A stretch of DNA of 64,000 bases, taken from contig JAANYP010004450.1 of the NCBI GenBank assembly GCA_020465985.1, positions 253,423 through 317,422 on the forward strand, given 5' to 3'. The position numbers and the translations under genes were made by a program. The notes below the pieces were generated by a model. That model did not search any database, was not told the DNA's origin, and saw only the letters and a program-made list of their open reading frames with translations. Positions 1 through 11,646 of this stretch are shown piece after piece; positions within the stretch are counted from its first letter, which is position 1, and each line of letters opens with the position of its first letter. Origin of the DNA: Centrapalus pauciflorus. Its lineage: Eukaryota; Streptophyta; Magnoliopsida; Asterales; Asteraceae.

Positions 1-2068
1 GTTAATCAACATAAAAAGATATAGAAATCTATAAAAAAACATAAAAATATATGAAATATATAAGAAACATAACATTCTACATAGATTATGTGTGATTTTT
101 TACAACTAGTCTTGTATTATATTCTATTTAGATTATCATTTAATCTACGTAGATTATCATGTAAAACATCCAATACTATTACAATCATTATAAATCTAAT
201 ATCTTACAAATAATTTTCATTATAAAACATGAAAAATGAATTTGTCATATTCTATGTAGAGTATCGACGAACATATTATATGTACATAGAATGTCATGCA
301 TTCTACGTAGTAGACATTCAATCTACGTAGAATGACATTCAATCTACGTAGAATGGCATGCAATCTACGTAGAATGGCATGCAATCTACGTAGAATGTCA
401 TGTAGAATGTCAATTATCATATATATTCTACGTAGATTATTACATGATAAAATATACAAAAAAACACATTGAATAGTATTGTTAATCTACATAAAAAGAT
501 ATAGAAATGTATAAGAAACATAAAAATATATTAAATATATAAGAAACATAACATTTTACATAGATTATGTGTGATTTTTTACAAGTAGTATTGTATTATA
601 TTCTATGTAGATTATGATGTAATCTACATAGATTGTCATGTAATCAACATAGATTATCATGTAAAACATCTATAACTATTACATTAATTATAAATATAAT
701 ATCTTACAAATAATTTAATTATAAAATATGGAAAATGAATTTGTCCAATGTACGTAGACTGTACATAGAATATGTTCGTCGATACTCTACATAGAATGTC
801 ACGCAATCTACGTAGAATGGCATGCAATCTACGTAGAGTATCGATGAACATATTCTATGTACACTCTACGTAGAATGTCATGCAATCTACGTAGAATGAC
901 ATTCAATCTACGTAGAATGACATGAAATCTACGTAGAATGTCATTCAATCTACGTAGAATGTCACGTAGAATGTCAAGTACCATATATTCTACATAGATT
1001 ACATGATAAAATATACCAAAAACACATTGAATGTTAATGTACATTTACATAAAAAGATATAGAAATGTATAAGAAACAAAAAAATATATTAAACATATGA
1101 GAAACATAACATTCTACATAGATTATGTGTGATTTTTTACAAGTAGTCTTGTATCATATATTCTACGTAGATTATCATGTAAAACATCTAATAACTATTA
1201 CATTCATATATATCTAATATTTTACAAATAATTTTCATTATAAAACATTGAAAACGAATCTGTCATAATCTATGTAGAGTATCGACGAACATATTTTATG
1301 TACAATATACGTAGAATGACATTCAATCTACGTAGAATGACATTCAATCTACGTAGAATGTCATGCAATCTGCGTAGAATATTATGCAATCTATGTAGAA
1401 TGTCGTGTAAAATGTCAAATATCATATATTCTACATAGATTACATGTTAAAATATATCAAAAACACATTGAAACAAAAAAAGAAGATTTCATTTAGACAT
1501 TTTTTCAAACACTTGGTATGCAACTGATATAAAATATACCAAAAATACATAGAATAAAACTGTTAATCTACGTAGAATTACATGCAATCTACGTAGAATG
1601 GCATTCAATCTACGTAGAATGACATGCAATCTACGTAGAGTATCGACAAACATATTCTATGTACAATCTACGTAGAATGTCATGCAATCTACGTAGAATG
1701 GCATTCAATCTACGTAGAATGACATTCAATTTACGTAGAATGACATGCAATCTACGTAGAATGTCATGCAATCTATGTAGAATGTCGTGTAGAATATCAA
1801 GTATCATATATTCTACGTAGATTAAATGATAAAATATACCAAAAACACATTGAAACAAAAAAAATTAGATTTCATTTAGACATTTTATCGAACACTTGGT
1901 ATTCAACTGATATAAAATATACCAAAAACACAATGAATAGTAATGGTAATCTACAAAAAAAGATATAGATTTGTATAATAAACATAAAAATATATGAAAT
2001 ATATAAGAAACATAACATTTTACATAGATTATGAATAGTAATGTTAATCTACATAAAAAGATATAGAA
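1..2068. repeat. CTACGTAG palindromic minisatellite in a longer repeat
   Basis: A 21-22 bp unit (core TCTACGTAGAATG plus TCATGCAA-like spacer) is repeated in blocks near 305-410, 790-970, 1310-1420 and 1565-1800. I count about 25 exact CTACGTAG palindromes. The blocks lie in a larger unit that restarts with an ATAAAAAGATATAGAAAT-type sequence at about 1, 490, 1040, 1955 and 2050, so the higher-order period is roughly 0.5 kb. Variants CTATGTAG and CTACATAG are frequent, and CTATATAG appears past the gypsy insertion near 6200. The array is not coding: the minus-strand frames with ILRRLN-like heptads are a by-product of the 21-bp period. Confidence 0.9.
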
Positions 2069-2073
2069 TTATA

Positions 2074-2620
2074 TGTAACAACTCAACTTTTAGCCAACTT
2101 AATATCTGACCATCGAACCAATAATGTAATCTTATTATATCTGATTTTGAGATAATAATGTAATTTTATTACATTATTTATGATGTAAGTTATTTAAGTT
2201 TGAAATTATTTACTTAAATTATATATATGATATTAATTATTAAAGATGAGTAAATTAAAAGAGATGTAAAATACAAAAATATAGTGGGTTAAATATTAAT
2301 GTAACTAAATGGATATAAAAATCAAATTAAATGATCATTAAGATCATTAATCTTGAAAGCTCTCTCTCTCTCTAATCTCTCTCTAACTCTCGGACGAACT
2401 CAAGAATTTACCAAGAATTCATCATAAATTGGCAATCAATTGAGGAAAATATTCAGGAAGGAGTTACAATATCATCAAACAATTGGAATCTACAAGATTT
2501 GAGGTAATTTTGAGTTATATTTCAAAAAAATTATAGAAGTTTGGTTCGATTTTGATGAAAACCGAAACCAAAGACTTAAAAATCATGAATTTTAGGTTGC
2601 ATGTTTTAAATCTTAGTAGA
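2074..2620 (+). repeat. Truncated 5' LTR of the deleted gypsy element
   Basis: It matches 3682-4227 with only about six differences, starts TGTAACAACTC and breaks off at CTTAGTAGA. Roughly 2 kb of the LTR is missing. The break lies next to AGACTTAAAAAT, which also occurs at about 2568, so a microhomology-driven deletion is plausible. Confidence 0.85.
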
Positions 2621-3681
2621 CTTAAAAATTGTCGATTTTTATCAACTTGTTCCTTGGAATTCGATTCTGTATCGCATTTGTTTTCCATGTCGTTAAATGT
2701 TCCTATTTGCTGCAAGATTTGAAAGTGTATGATCACTTCAAGTTCTTGATCATATTTTGAATTGCCTGAAATATTCATCAACTGTTGAAATCGTTGCGAA
2801 GAAAATGTGATTGATTATAACTTCTGTTTTGTTCAACAAGTTCTGAATACAACATTTCAAACATTTTGCCTCAAACTCTCATTCTTGTCTTTTAACATTC
2901 GATCTTCTTGGAGAATTTTACTTCTCGAGAGACTGCATACATAAAAGATTTGGCGGATATGACAGCGCAAATTGAGACCAAGGTAGGTGAGGTGAAGTCG
3001 CTACATAAAGAGTTGACTCCGATTGTTGCGCCGGAGGATAAATATTATTTGTTTGATAAAGCAAAGAAAATTATAAGTATTCATAACAAGACAACATAAT
3101 CAGAAATCAGTTAAGCGATTGATGATTGAAACATCATCAATAAATGAAACATAAAAATACAGATTTCAGATTTCCGAAAAGCTCTGTATCTATTTCAAGA
3201 GCAAATGAAAAGAGATATGAGCAAATTGTTATATAAATTGAGCTGCAAGTTAAATTGAAAAGAGATATAAAGTTAAATCTCAAAAGTCCACAAAAAGAAT
3301 ATATAACTGATAATCAGAAGCCCTAAAAATCTCTTATGTGATTACATAAGTTAGCAACTGAAAATTTTGCAATAATACAGTGAGAGATTTAAAAAGCCAT
3401 AATTGGCTCAAGATCGAACGAAGGAGATATATGAGCTAACTCATATATTGAGTTATTATCTGGATTGATTATGGCGTAAAACATAAAGCTCATATATATT
3501 GAGAGTATGAATAATAAGTCAGAAATTTATAAATCATGAAAAACAGATGGTGCTCGTTCAGTGGAAACACCACAAAGGTTCGCATCAGTCTTGGGAATGG
3601 ATAACATAAAAGCTATCTGCCCAAGTCTGTTCGAACATATCTAACTTCGAGGACGAAGTTTGTGCGTGGTGGAGCCCATTC
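2621..3681 (+). other. Internal remnant of the deleted gypsy element
   Basis: No retroelement domain is visible apart from the terminal CTTCGAGGACGAAG motif and the purine-rich GGTGGAG before the 3' LTR. An open stretch on the plus strand (2908-3099, 63 codons, opening with TTG) reads as a charged peptide with KDLADMTAQIETKVGEV. I do not recognise it. It could be leftover polyprotein or a captured host fragment. The remainder is AT-rich and non-coding. Confidence 0.5.
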
Positions 3682-4482
3682 TGTGACAACTCAACTTTTA
3701 GCCAACTTAATATCTGACCATCGAACCAATAATGTAATCTTATTATATCTGATTTTGAGATAATAATGTAATTTTATTACATTATTTATGATGTAAGTTA
3801 TTTAAGTTTGAAATTATTTACTTAAATTATATATATGATATTAATTATTAAAGATGAGTTATTAAAAGAGATGTAAAATACAAAAATATAGTGGGTTAAA
3901 TTTTAATGTAACTAAATGGATATAAAAATCAAATTAAATGATCATTAAGATCATTAATCTTGAAAGCTCTCTCTCTCTCTAATCTCTCTCTAACTCTCGG
4001 ACGAACTCAAGAATTTACCAAGAATTCATCATAAATTGGCAATCAATTGAGGAAAATATTCAGGAAGGAGTTACAATATCATCAAACAATTGGAATCTAC
4101 AAGATTTGAGGTAATTTTGAGTTATATTTCAAAAAAATTATAGAAGTTTGGTTTGGTTTTGATGAAAACCGAAACCAAAGACTTAAAAATCATGAATTTT
4201 AGGTTGCATGTTTTAAATCTTAGTAGATTATGATTTAATGTTAATAAATAAAATGGAAACAAAATTCGAGGATCAGATCATCCAAAATAAGCAACAAATT
4301 GGAATTTTTGACAAAATAAATGTTCTTGACAAATATGGTTATTTTTGGATGATCTTGATGAATCTATAGTGTTTTTGATAGGGAAAATAGTATAAAATCA
4401 ACCAAATAAAGATAATATAACATTATTATAAGTTGCATGTGGATAAAATGGACTCTTGGGAATTTTTATGAAAATCCGTATG

Positions 4483-4490
4483 TATATAAG
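4483..4490 (+). promoter_or_regulatory. Candidate TATA box of the gypsy LTR
   Basis: TATATAAG lies in the first third of the LTR, about 40 bp before the TTCGGAT array. If it is the real core promoter, the array would be in the 5' leader of the transcript. Only position and sequence support this. Confidence 0.35.
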
Positions 4491-4519
4491 ATAGAACACG
4501 AAGAACAAATTCTGGGAAA

Positions 4520-4825
4520 TTATGAGTACGGGATCCGAATTCGGATGATTCCCGAATTCGGATGAAGCACCCATTTCGGATGAAATGCCCAGTTCGGATC
4601 TCAACTCAAACATAATTCAGATTTTCTAATTTCGGATCTTGTATCATTTCGTATGAAATACCATTTCGGACGAAAGGTGGTCCGAACTCGGATGATCCGA
4701 GTTCGGATGGTGCTTAATTCGGATCAAATACACCATTTCGGATATGCCATTTCGGATGATCTAGAACCGAATCCGGATGATCCGAATTCGGTTGGTCCGA
4801 ATTCGGATGGTCCTAATCCGGATGT
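4520..4825 (+). repeat. TTCGGAT / GGATGATCCGAATTC array in the LTR
   Basis: About fourteen copies of TTCGGAT lie in 300 bp, many extended to the dyad GAATTCGGATGATCCGAATT. The spacing is irregular, so this is a clustered motif rather than a strict tandem repeat. The same array, in the other orientation, is at the equivalent place of the solo LTR (30735-30985). Confidence 0.8.
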
Positions 4826-6192
4826 GGTTTTTATGATTCAAAATATATCAACAGAATTCCTTATATAAATATGAATGATCAGATTTCAGAAATGTAACTT
4901 TATAAGACTTTGAGATTATTACTGACAAAGAATAGAAAGATTCTGATAAGATTTAAGAGATTGATGATAATATGATCAAAATATAAGATTATGAGATCAA
5001 AGACCAACGAATGAATCTTGAGCATAAATGATGAACACTGAATATATATTATTCAGATGATATAAGAGCTAATAAATATCAGAAATGATATTAATAACAG
5101 ATTGAGCAACGAGCAAAATGGCGAGCATCTGAAAGTCTGATATAAGTCAGATAGTGGTTCTATCCACTACAGATTGTGAGCAACAGAGCCAGAGCCAGAA
5201 ACTAAAGAGCACAAATAACCAGTAACTGTGAGTTGTAGATTTCACTTTAACTGCATATTATGTGAATTGAGACTTTTGTTGCATGATTCTGATTTATTGA
5301 CATTCTGATCTTGAGCTTATTGACATATGTTATCATAGTATATTTACTATGATTTGTTGAGCTGAGCATTTATTCTTCTGGTATCTATTTCATTGACGAG
5401 TCATTTGATTGTTAAGCTTAACTCCATCACTATTGCTCAGTGATTGGGTTAATGTTAAGCTTATGATGTGCTGATTTACGTGATGAAAGCACAGAGGGTA
5501 GCTAGAGCTGAGCATTCCGATGATATCCATATAGAGCTTTTACTGGTAGCTAGCCCAGTACGTGGTTGATCTCCACTAATGATGCGTGTGTATGGATTTA
5601 TCATCATCCGAGCATTCCTTATGAATTTGTCTAAAAGTCTCAAGAGCAACAACAGTTTTATAACTGGGAGCTGAGCAAAAGTCGCGCATCAAAAGAGCAT
5701 TAATTGGCCAATGACCCTTCGAGATTGAGCTGTGCATGAGCCTAGTGCAGTGCATATAGAGCTGAGCCGTGCATGAGCCGAGTGCAGTGCATGTGCTTCC
5801 GCGTTCATAATTGCATGTTAAATGTGAAATTCTACATTCTCACTAAGCAATTAAGCTTACTCCGTTGTTGCATTATTTTTCAGGTAAAGGCAAAGGATTG
5901 GCTGGACCTAGTACATAGGTCAGGAATCTGAAAGAGCTTGAAGTGCATTAGAACCTGTTTCGACATCTTGGTATTTGGATGATAATAGAGCTTTGGGGTT
6001 CGGGTTTAGTTTATAATATGTGATTTGATGTAATAGTCTAGATGTTTGTACCTTGCTACTTAAATTTGTCTCTGTTTATAATTTAACTTTAATTCCGCGC
6101 TGTTAATTTTATCTTAGTTTCATGATTGATATTGCATTGCTAATGGGACCTAGACTTGAGAATTTTGAGAAATCCGAGGGTCTCACATTATA

Positions 6193-6502
6193 AAACATTC
6201 TATATAGACATATAATATTTCTATATAGAATACATTAATTTTTTAGCAATTAAATAATTTTTTATATAGAAAAAAATTTATTTTTTTATAAAAAATATTT
6301 TTTTAATATTAAAATCAATTCTAATGAAAGAAAGAGAAAATGAAAATAAAAAAAAAGTAAGAGAGAGAAAGTGAAAAAGAGATGCATATAATAAAAAAAG
6401 TGGAAAGAGAAAGATAATATTTTTTATTCCAAAAATACCATTTTGATCCAAGTGCTCTAAAAGGTTCCTAGGTTCTCACAATCTTTAAGGTTCTTAAAAG
6501 AA

Positions 6503-6507
<5 letters not shown>
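6193..6507. other. AT-rich flank of the gypsy insertion
   Basis: It starts with CTATATAG-containing copies that look like a decayed continuation of the CTACGTAG array, followed by an A/G-rich stretch with GAGAGAGAAA-type simple sequence. I see no gene. Confidence 0.6.

Positions 6508-6582
<75 letters not shown>
6508..6582. repeat. (TA)n microsatellite
   Basis: Uninterrupted TA dinucleotide run of roughly 75 bp. Confidence 0.95.
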
Positions 6583-6584
<2 letters not shown>

Positions 6585-8030
6585 CAGTTAAGAGTTTTGA
6601 TTTAATTAAACTCTAATATAATATATATTTTAATAATTATCTCTATTATTCAAACCTTATATAATTATCTCTATAAATATATCTTTATTAAATAATATTT
6701 ATCTTTTATATATTATCTAATTTATAGTGACTAGATAATTATTATTTATTATCTCTATTTATTTGTTTATAATTATCCATCCAATTAACTAATAAGTAGA
6801 TGATAATACTAATTCAAATAGATGCATCTTTTATTTAATATCCAATAATAAATAAAAGACTAGATTATTATTTAATTATCATCCATTGACAATTAAATCA
6901 CGACAATATATATATATTGCACTTTTAGTCCCTGTACTTTGAGATATAATTAATCAACCATTAATTTAACATTAATGATCATTTCGTCTCATAACAATAT
7001 CTAATATCATTTATTCAATAGTTTTATTGCATCTGCTCAATTGTGCTCATCGGTGTGATCCTCAAGTGTTTTATGAAATAAGTCATGATGCAGTAGTGAT
7101 GTCATCTTTAGACACCATACACTGACATACTCCCACTTGTGTAAGACGACATACCAACCTGCAGCATGCGCCTAAAAGAGGTTATGTCTAGACACTTTAG
7201 GCAACCAAGGTTATAAAAACTCTGACTCTCATTCGGGCATTCTTGTTGAAACGGGCTTACAAAAAGAAACTTAGGTTATATCTCATGCAACGCGATATTT
7301 CAATGTGAGAGCTAGGCATGGATTAAATTAATCGTAGCAAACACGCTTATGTTTCTCGACTCCTTGGTCTTATACTGAACTGTAACAGACATAGTAGAAC
7401 ACATCAATTCTGTCCGAGCACGGCCATGCAATTCTCTCAGTGTCTATCACTGAGGGGCCCAGAAATATCTCTTCTTAGTTAAAAGAAGGTGCAAATCTCA
7501 TCTAGACTATCTAGGCCTCCAACACGGCTCCCACTGAATATGACCTCAAACCGTTAATGATCACCCCATTATGGATGACGTTAGGTTAGGCCTAGTGTAC
7601 ATCGACACCCGCACTAAAGTATGTAGACATCTCAGGGACTAAGTATTACCTTTTTGAGATGAAACCTGACCGACCCACAATGTGGTCTCAATCGATGGGT
7701 CTGTCCAATATTTGTTCGCAACAAATACCTGTGAATTTGGTTCAACCTTTTCCATATTCATCACCCATGAATATCAACCAAAAATCACAGTAGCCTTTTA
7801 TTTCTCGTTGTGGTTCCCATGACAAAAAGCAGTTATGGAAGCATTTTAGAATAACTTCAAAATTATTATTGGATTCCTAGATCATGCAAAATAGAACAAC
7901 ACTAAATATATCATGTTGATCTCCATTATCTCAATAAACACAACATAATTTTCCATCAATTCAATGCTAATGTTCCTTTATCAAATGTAACGGTAATATG
8001 ATCTATCGAAAATTTAATTTTACACATGAT
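6583..8030 (-). mobile_element. 3' end of an old Ty1/copia element
   Basis: Read on the minus strand, a copia-type polypurine tract CAAGTGGGAGTA (7128-7139) is followed by LTR-like DNA that would begin TGTCAGTGTATGG and run left of 7127. The left boundary is not defined. Positions 7140-8030 are non-coding 3' sequence. The outer copia element is inserted at 8031-8035, and the other half of this host element may be the decayed stretch at 47413-48060. Confidence 0.55.
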
Positions 8031-8035
8031 ATTAT

Positions 8036-8807
8036 TGTTGGGTTTCCTATACCCTTGCTAGGTTAAATTAAAACTTCGCGGAAAATTAAATAACCTAACT
8101 ACGCAAGAATATAAAACCTTAAGGATCTAACCAAACAAGCTAAGCAACTAATTATTAAAATAAAGAGATGAATAAGAAAAACTAACCTTGAGAAAATTCG
8201 CACATTTCTCCACGAAGAACGATTGCACGAACAGCCTCTGAATCGAGTAACAAGCGTCTAAAGCAAGATCGCCTCTAGTTGTTCACACCCAATGAACAAA
8301 AGAAAAGATAATTATAACTTTTCTATGCTCAGATCTCAGAGTCCCAAAAATTGGTATCCCTTGTGATTGTTAGAGAACTTAGAATTGAATGAGCGAGGAA
8401 TGAAGCAGGCAGGGGCTGCCTATTTATAGGTTTTAGAAACCTACAAATTTTTTGATCCCAAATCCATGTGGGATGGATTGGTGGTCAGCCCCCCTATTAG
8501 GGTTTAGGGGGTGCCCTGTTGACTATCAACTAATTGCAGTTTAGCCCCTGTACTTCCTCAATTAATTCTATTAGCTTCCGATTAATTTATTAACTATTAA
8601 TAAATTAACAAACTAACCCATTAATCAAATAGAATCAATTATTTAGTTTCTAATTAATTTATTAAACATAATAAATTAACAAACTAATTATCATTATATA
8701 TTTAAGTTAATCATCTTCTCTTACAATTCATTGCATGCACCCAAAAAGGATCCAACCTGATAACAATATGTTTACAAATAATTGTGACTTGGACACTAAT
8801 TCCAACA
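8036..8807 (-). repeat. 3' LTR of the outer copia element
   Basis: It begins TGTTGGGTTTCC and ends TTCCAACA on the plus strand. A TATAAATAGG-type box for leftward transcription is at 8421-8430. It pairs with the LTR at 46640-47412. Confidence 0.93.
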
Positions 8808-8822
8808 GTCTCCCACTTGGAC
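8808..8822 (-). other. Polypurine tract of the outer copia element
   Basis: Minus-strand GTCCAAGTGGGAGAC abuts the 3' LTR. The CAAGTGGGAG core is common in plant copia elements and primes plus-strand DNA synthesis. Confidence 0.8.
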
Positions 8823-9670
8823 AAGTTGGCAACTATTTGTCTAAACACATTCTATTAGCAGCCTTCCTAGCTACTCGATACACCTGCGGAACTCTGAATC
8901 ATATCAGAGCTAATCCTTTTGATAAGAGATCAACTATTCCTTCGTTCTCTGATATCGTATGAAACTAAGACATGGATTATAATCAATCTTTGGTTTCAAA
9001 ATTTTGTTTCTGATTTCTGATTAATATGACTATATGAGACTTATTAATTGAACACTTCAATTTTGTCTCGGTCGGGCCCGACACTCTAGAGTCAACGTTT
9101 AATCATCAGAGGGCCCATAGATATCGCTTTTCCATATAGGCAAAAGGAACGAATAAACTTCGCATACACAGCGCTAGCTAACTAATAACATCGTAACTAG
9201 ATACATCCGTTATAACTGGCAGTTACGCACAGCGTTTGAATGCACTAAGGTATGACGGACTAGAAAACCGCAACTTCAATGTATCTCCGTCTGAAGAATA
9301 GAGGATAATATCATCTTGGAAATACTTATGATTAGATCCATGAAGTATCTTTCCAAGTGCGAGTGCCCTATACTTAAATCTCCATTAAGTACCCATGAAT
9401 GTTGCAGCAATCTCTATGCTATGTCAAACTCTTGACAGTCTACTAACATTCCATGACAGTCTTTATTCAATACTAACTCCCGGTAGTACGAACGACTGAG
9501 GTATTTGAATAAAATTAATTACTCTGGGAGTTGGTTCTAAACATGCAAAAGGAAACACAACGATAAATTAATAGAAGATGGCAGCACTTTGCAAATAAAT
9601 AAATCTCCATTATTTAATCACCAAATCCATTACAATTTCAAATCATTGTTACAATGTTTCAAATTCAAAA
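8823..9670 (-). other. 3' untranslated region of the outer copia element
   Basis: This is non-coding DNA between the RNase H stop and the polypurine tract. No other motif is recognised. Confidence 0.6.
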
Positions 9671-10568
9671 CTAACTACTAAACTTTACATTATCTCGTAA
9701 TCCTATGCTAACAGCATGACTACAGTGTTTCGGTTGAGAAAGTGGCTTTGTGAACGGATCAGCTGGATTCTCCTCTGATCGCACTCTTTTCACAATCACA
9801 TGTCCTTCTTCAACCTTGCTACGAACAAACCGGTACTTCCGATCAATGTGCTTGTACTTTCCATGATCCTTGGGTTCTTTAGTCAACGAAACAACACTTT
9901 CGTTGTCGCATAATATTTCGATGGGGTCTTGAACCGTTGGAACAACTCCAAGATCTCCAATGAAATTCTTCAACCAGATGGCTTCCTTTGAGGCTTCTGA
10001 GGCCGCAATATAATCTGACTCGCAGGTAGAGTCTGCCACGGTTTCCTGCTTCGAACTCTTCCACGTCACGGCTCCCCCGTTCAATAAGAACACCCAACCA
10101 GATTGTGACCGACAGTCATCTCTATCCGTTTGGAAACTCGCATCGCAATAACCGGTTACTTTGAGTTCATCCTTTCCACCGTAAACCAAGAACCTGTCTT
10201 TAGTATTTCTTAAATACTTAAGAATATTCTTGACCGCCGTCCAATGGCCTTTACCAGGATCTTGTTGATGTCGACTCACCATGCTTAAAGCAAATGAGAC
10301 ATCAGGCCTCGTACATGTCATGGCATACATTATAGATCCTATGGCCGAAGCATATGGAACTCGACTCATTCTGTCTCGTTCCTCATGTGTCTTTGGGCTC
10401 ATGTCTTTACTAATCTTTATGCCATGAGCAAAGGGAACGTTCCCCTTCTTAGACTTCTCCATACTGAACTCTTTCAGTATTTTGTCCAAGTGCGTATCCT
10501 GGCTTAGTCCTATTAGACGTCTCGTTCTATCTCTATAAATCTTTATACCCAGAATAAAAGTTGCACCT
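9671..10568 (-). pseudogene. Outer copia pol, C-terminal part: RT connection and RNase H
   Basis: This is the 3' piece of the outer element's pol. It starts just after the RT palm, in FILGIKIYRD, and carries the copia signatures YASAIGSIMYAMTCTRPD, VTGYCDASFQTD (first RNase H acidic region), GGAVTWKSSKQ, and the end motif NPADPFTKPL before its stop. RNase H degrades the RNA of the RNA/DNA hybrid in the virus-like particle. The 5' remainder of pol lies 28 kb to the right (38894-40928), because the Athila element entered between the codons for LGD and the following Ala. The piece itself has no stop. One oddity is SDYIAASEA where SEYIAASEA is usual. Confidence 0.92.
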
Positions 10569-10860
10569 TGATGTGCCGCTAGCACACCTTAATTTTAATT
10601 AAGAAATGGAAATAAATAAACTAGAACTAGCGGACAAATAGGCAAGTATTACCTATCGTATACTAGTATAGCTTACGTAAGTCTGGGTATCGAACTCAGG
10701 GACAATATGGTGGAATGATGATAATAAGTCGTCGGTTAATAATTAGCTATGTATTTAAATTGGTTTAACTATGAATAATCTAAATTAATGACTAAAGATT
10801 TACCAAAACTACACACACAATCCTAAGGAATTAATTACTAAGATTTTTTATAAAAGGAAA

Positions 10861-11546
10861 TGTCAGGATCTAAAACTAATTAACCAAGACTAACTGATTT
10901 GAAATTATCAGAGTATAAATCAATAATCTTGCTTTGAATCAAAGTTTAATTAAGAAGTTTGCGGAATAACACTTAATTATTTTAACAAAAGCTTTCTGAA
11001 TAAATAGCAAATAAACAAAAGTAATAATCAAAATTGCTTGTATTGCTGACTTCAATGATTACAATCACCTCTAATCTGTGTTTGATTAGACGAAGAACAC
11101 AATTTGCTCTTAGGGTTTTACAACCTTAGAGGCTTATGAAAACTCAAACAAAAAGCAATTACAAACTTGAATATGCAGAAAACTCCCATATAATAGAAAG
11201 ACCTATTCTATGTATTTATATTGCTTCTTGATTTGTTTCCTTGAAGAACTATGACTTCTCTGATAGTAGATATGCTGGAATCTTCGTGTAGATATCTTTT
11301 CCTGAAAATCAGCACTTTCTGTTTATGAAACTGTTGAGCAGCTTGAATCACTTGACAGCTTGAATAGAGCAGCTTGAGTTGATTTACTCTGGCAGCTTGA
11401 ACTTTTACACTGGCAGCTTGAACTTTTACACTGGCAGCTCGAGATTCTTCAACTAACAGCATGAACTTTGTATTTACATATAAACTCTACTAACAGTTTG
11501 AGAAGTCTAACTAACAGCTTGAACCTACTTAGACTATTTCCCAACA
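10861..11546 (-). repeat. 3' LTR of the Sirevirus element
   Basis: It differs from the other LTR by about seven substitutions, a 2-bp indel and one extra 21-bp unit in the CAGCTTGAACTTTTACACTGG repeat. About ten CAGCTTGA-like words (minus strand TCAAGCTG) cluster at 11335-11530, upstream of a TATAAATAC box (11212-11220) for leftward transcription. Confidence 0.93.
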
Positions 11547-11561
11547 ATCTCCCCCTAACTT
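11547..11561 (-). other. Polypurine tract of the Sirevirus element
   Basis: Minus-strand AAGTTAGGGGGAGAT lies directly against the 3' LTR. A second GGGGGAG tract lies at 14769-14777. Confidence 0.85.
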
Positions 11562-11646
11562 AAATTCTTTGTACAAGACTTTAAGTTCTATACAGATAAG
11601 GAAATAAATAAGTAAACTGTATCTACAAACCAAGGCTTTCAAAAAC

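Larger units (their letters stand above)
2074..6187 (+). mobile_element. Internally deleted Ty3/gypsy LTR retrotransposon
   Basis: The element is flanked by a perfect 5-bp duplication TTATA (2069-2073 and 6188-6192). It keeps the first 547 bp of its 5' LTR, about 1 kb of internal DNA and a full 3' LTR of 2506 bp. The internal end has the CTTCGAGGACGAAG motif (3648-3661) that commonly closes plant gypsy polyproteins, then a short purine stretch before the 3' LTR. Gag, protease, RT, RNase H and integrase are gone. The LTR family is the same as the solo LTR at 28496-31799, with similar length once the inserted MITE is removed. It landed in the CTACGTAG array. Confidence 0.88.
3682..6187 (+). repeat. 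Complete 3' LTR (2506 bp) of a gypsy family
   Basis: The ends are the short inverted repeat TGTGA...TCACA. The segment holds a CT-rich tract (about 3966-4000), a TATATAAG box (4483-4490), and a dense TTCGGAT/ATCCGAA array just downstream of that box. It ends GGGACCTAGACTTGAG...TCTCACA. The related solo LTR at 28496-31799 shares the start, the CT tract, the array and the GGGACCTAGACT end. Confidence 0.88.

Noticed and set aside
305..1800. CRISPR-like array
   Set aside because: Short palindromic units with near-identical spacers in plant DNA. Spacers are not unique and no cas genes exist.
220..1858. Minus-strand frames made of ILRRLN-type heptads
   Set aside because: They follow directly from the 21-bp (seven-codon) repeat unit. 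Composition and position give no sign of a real gene.
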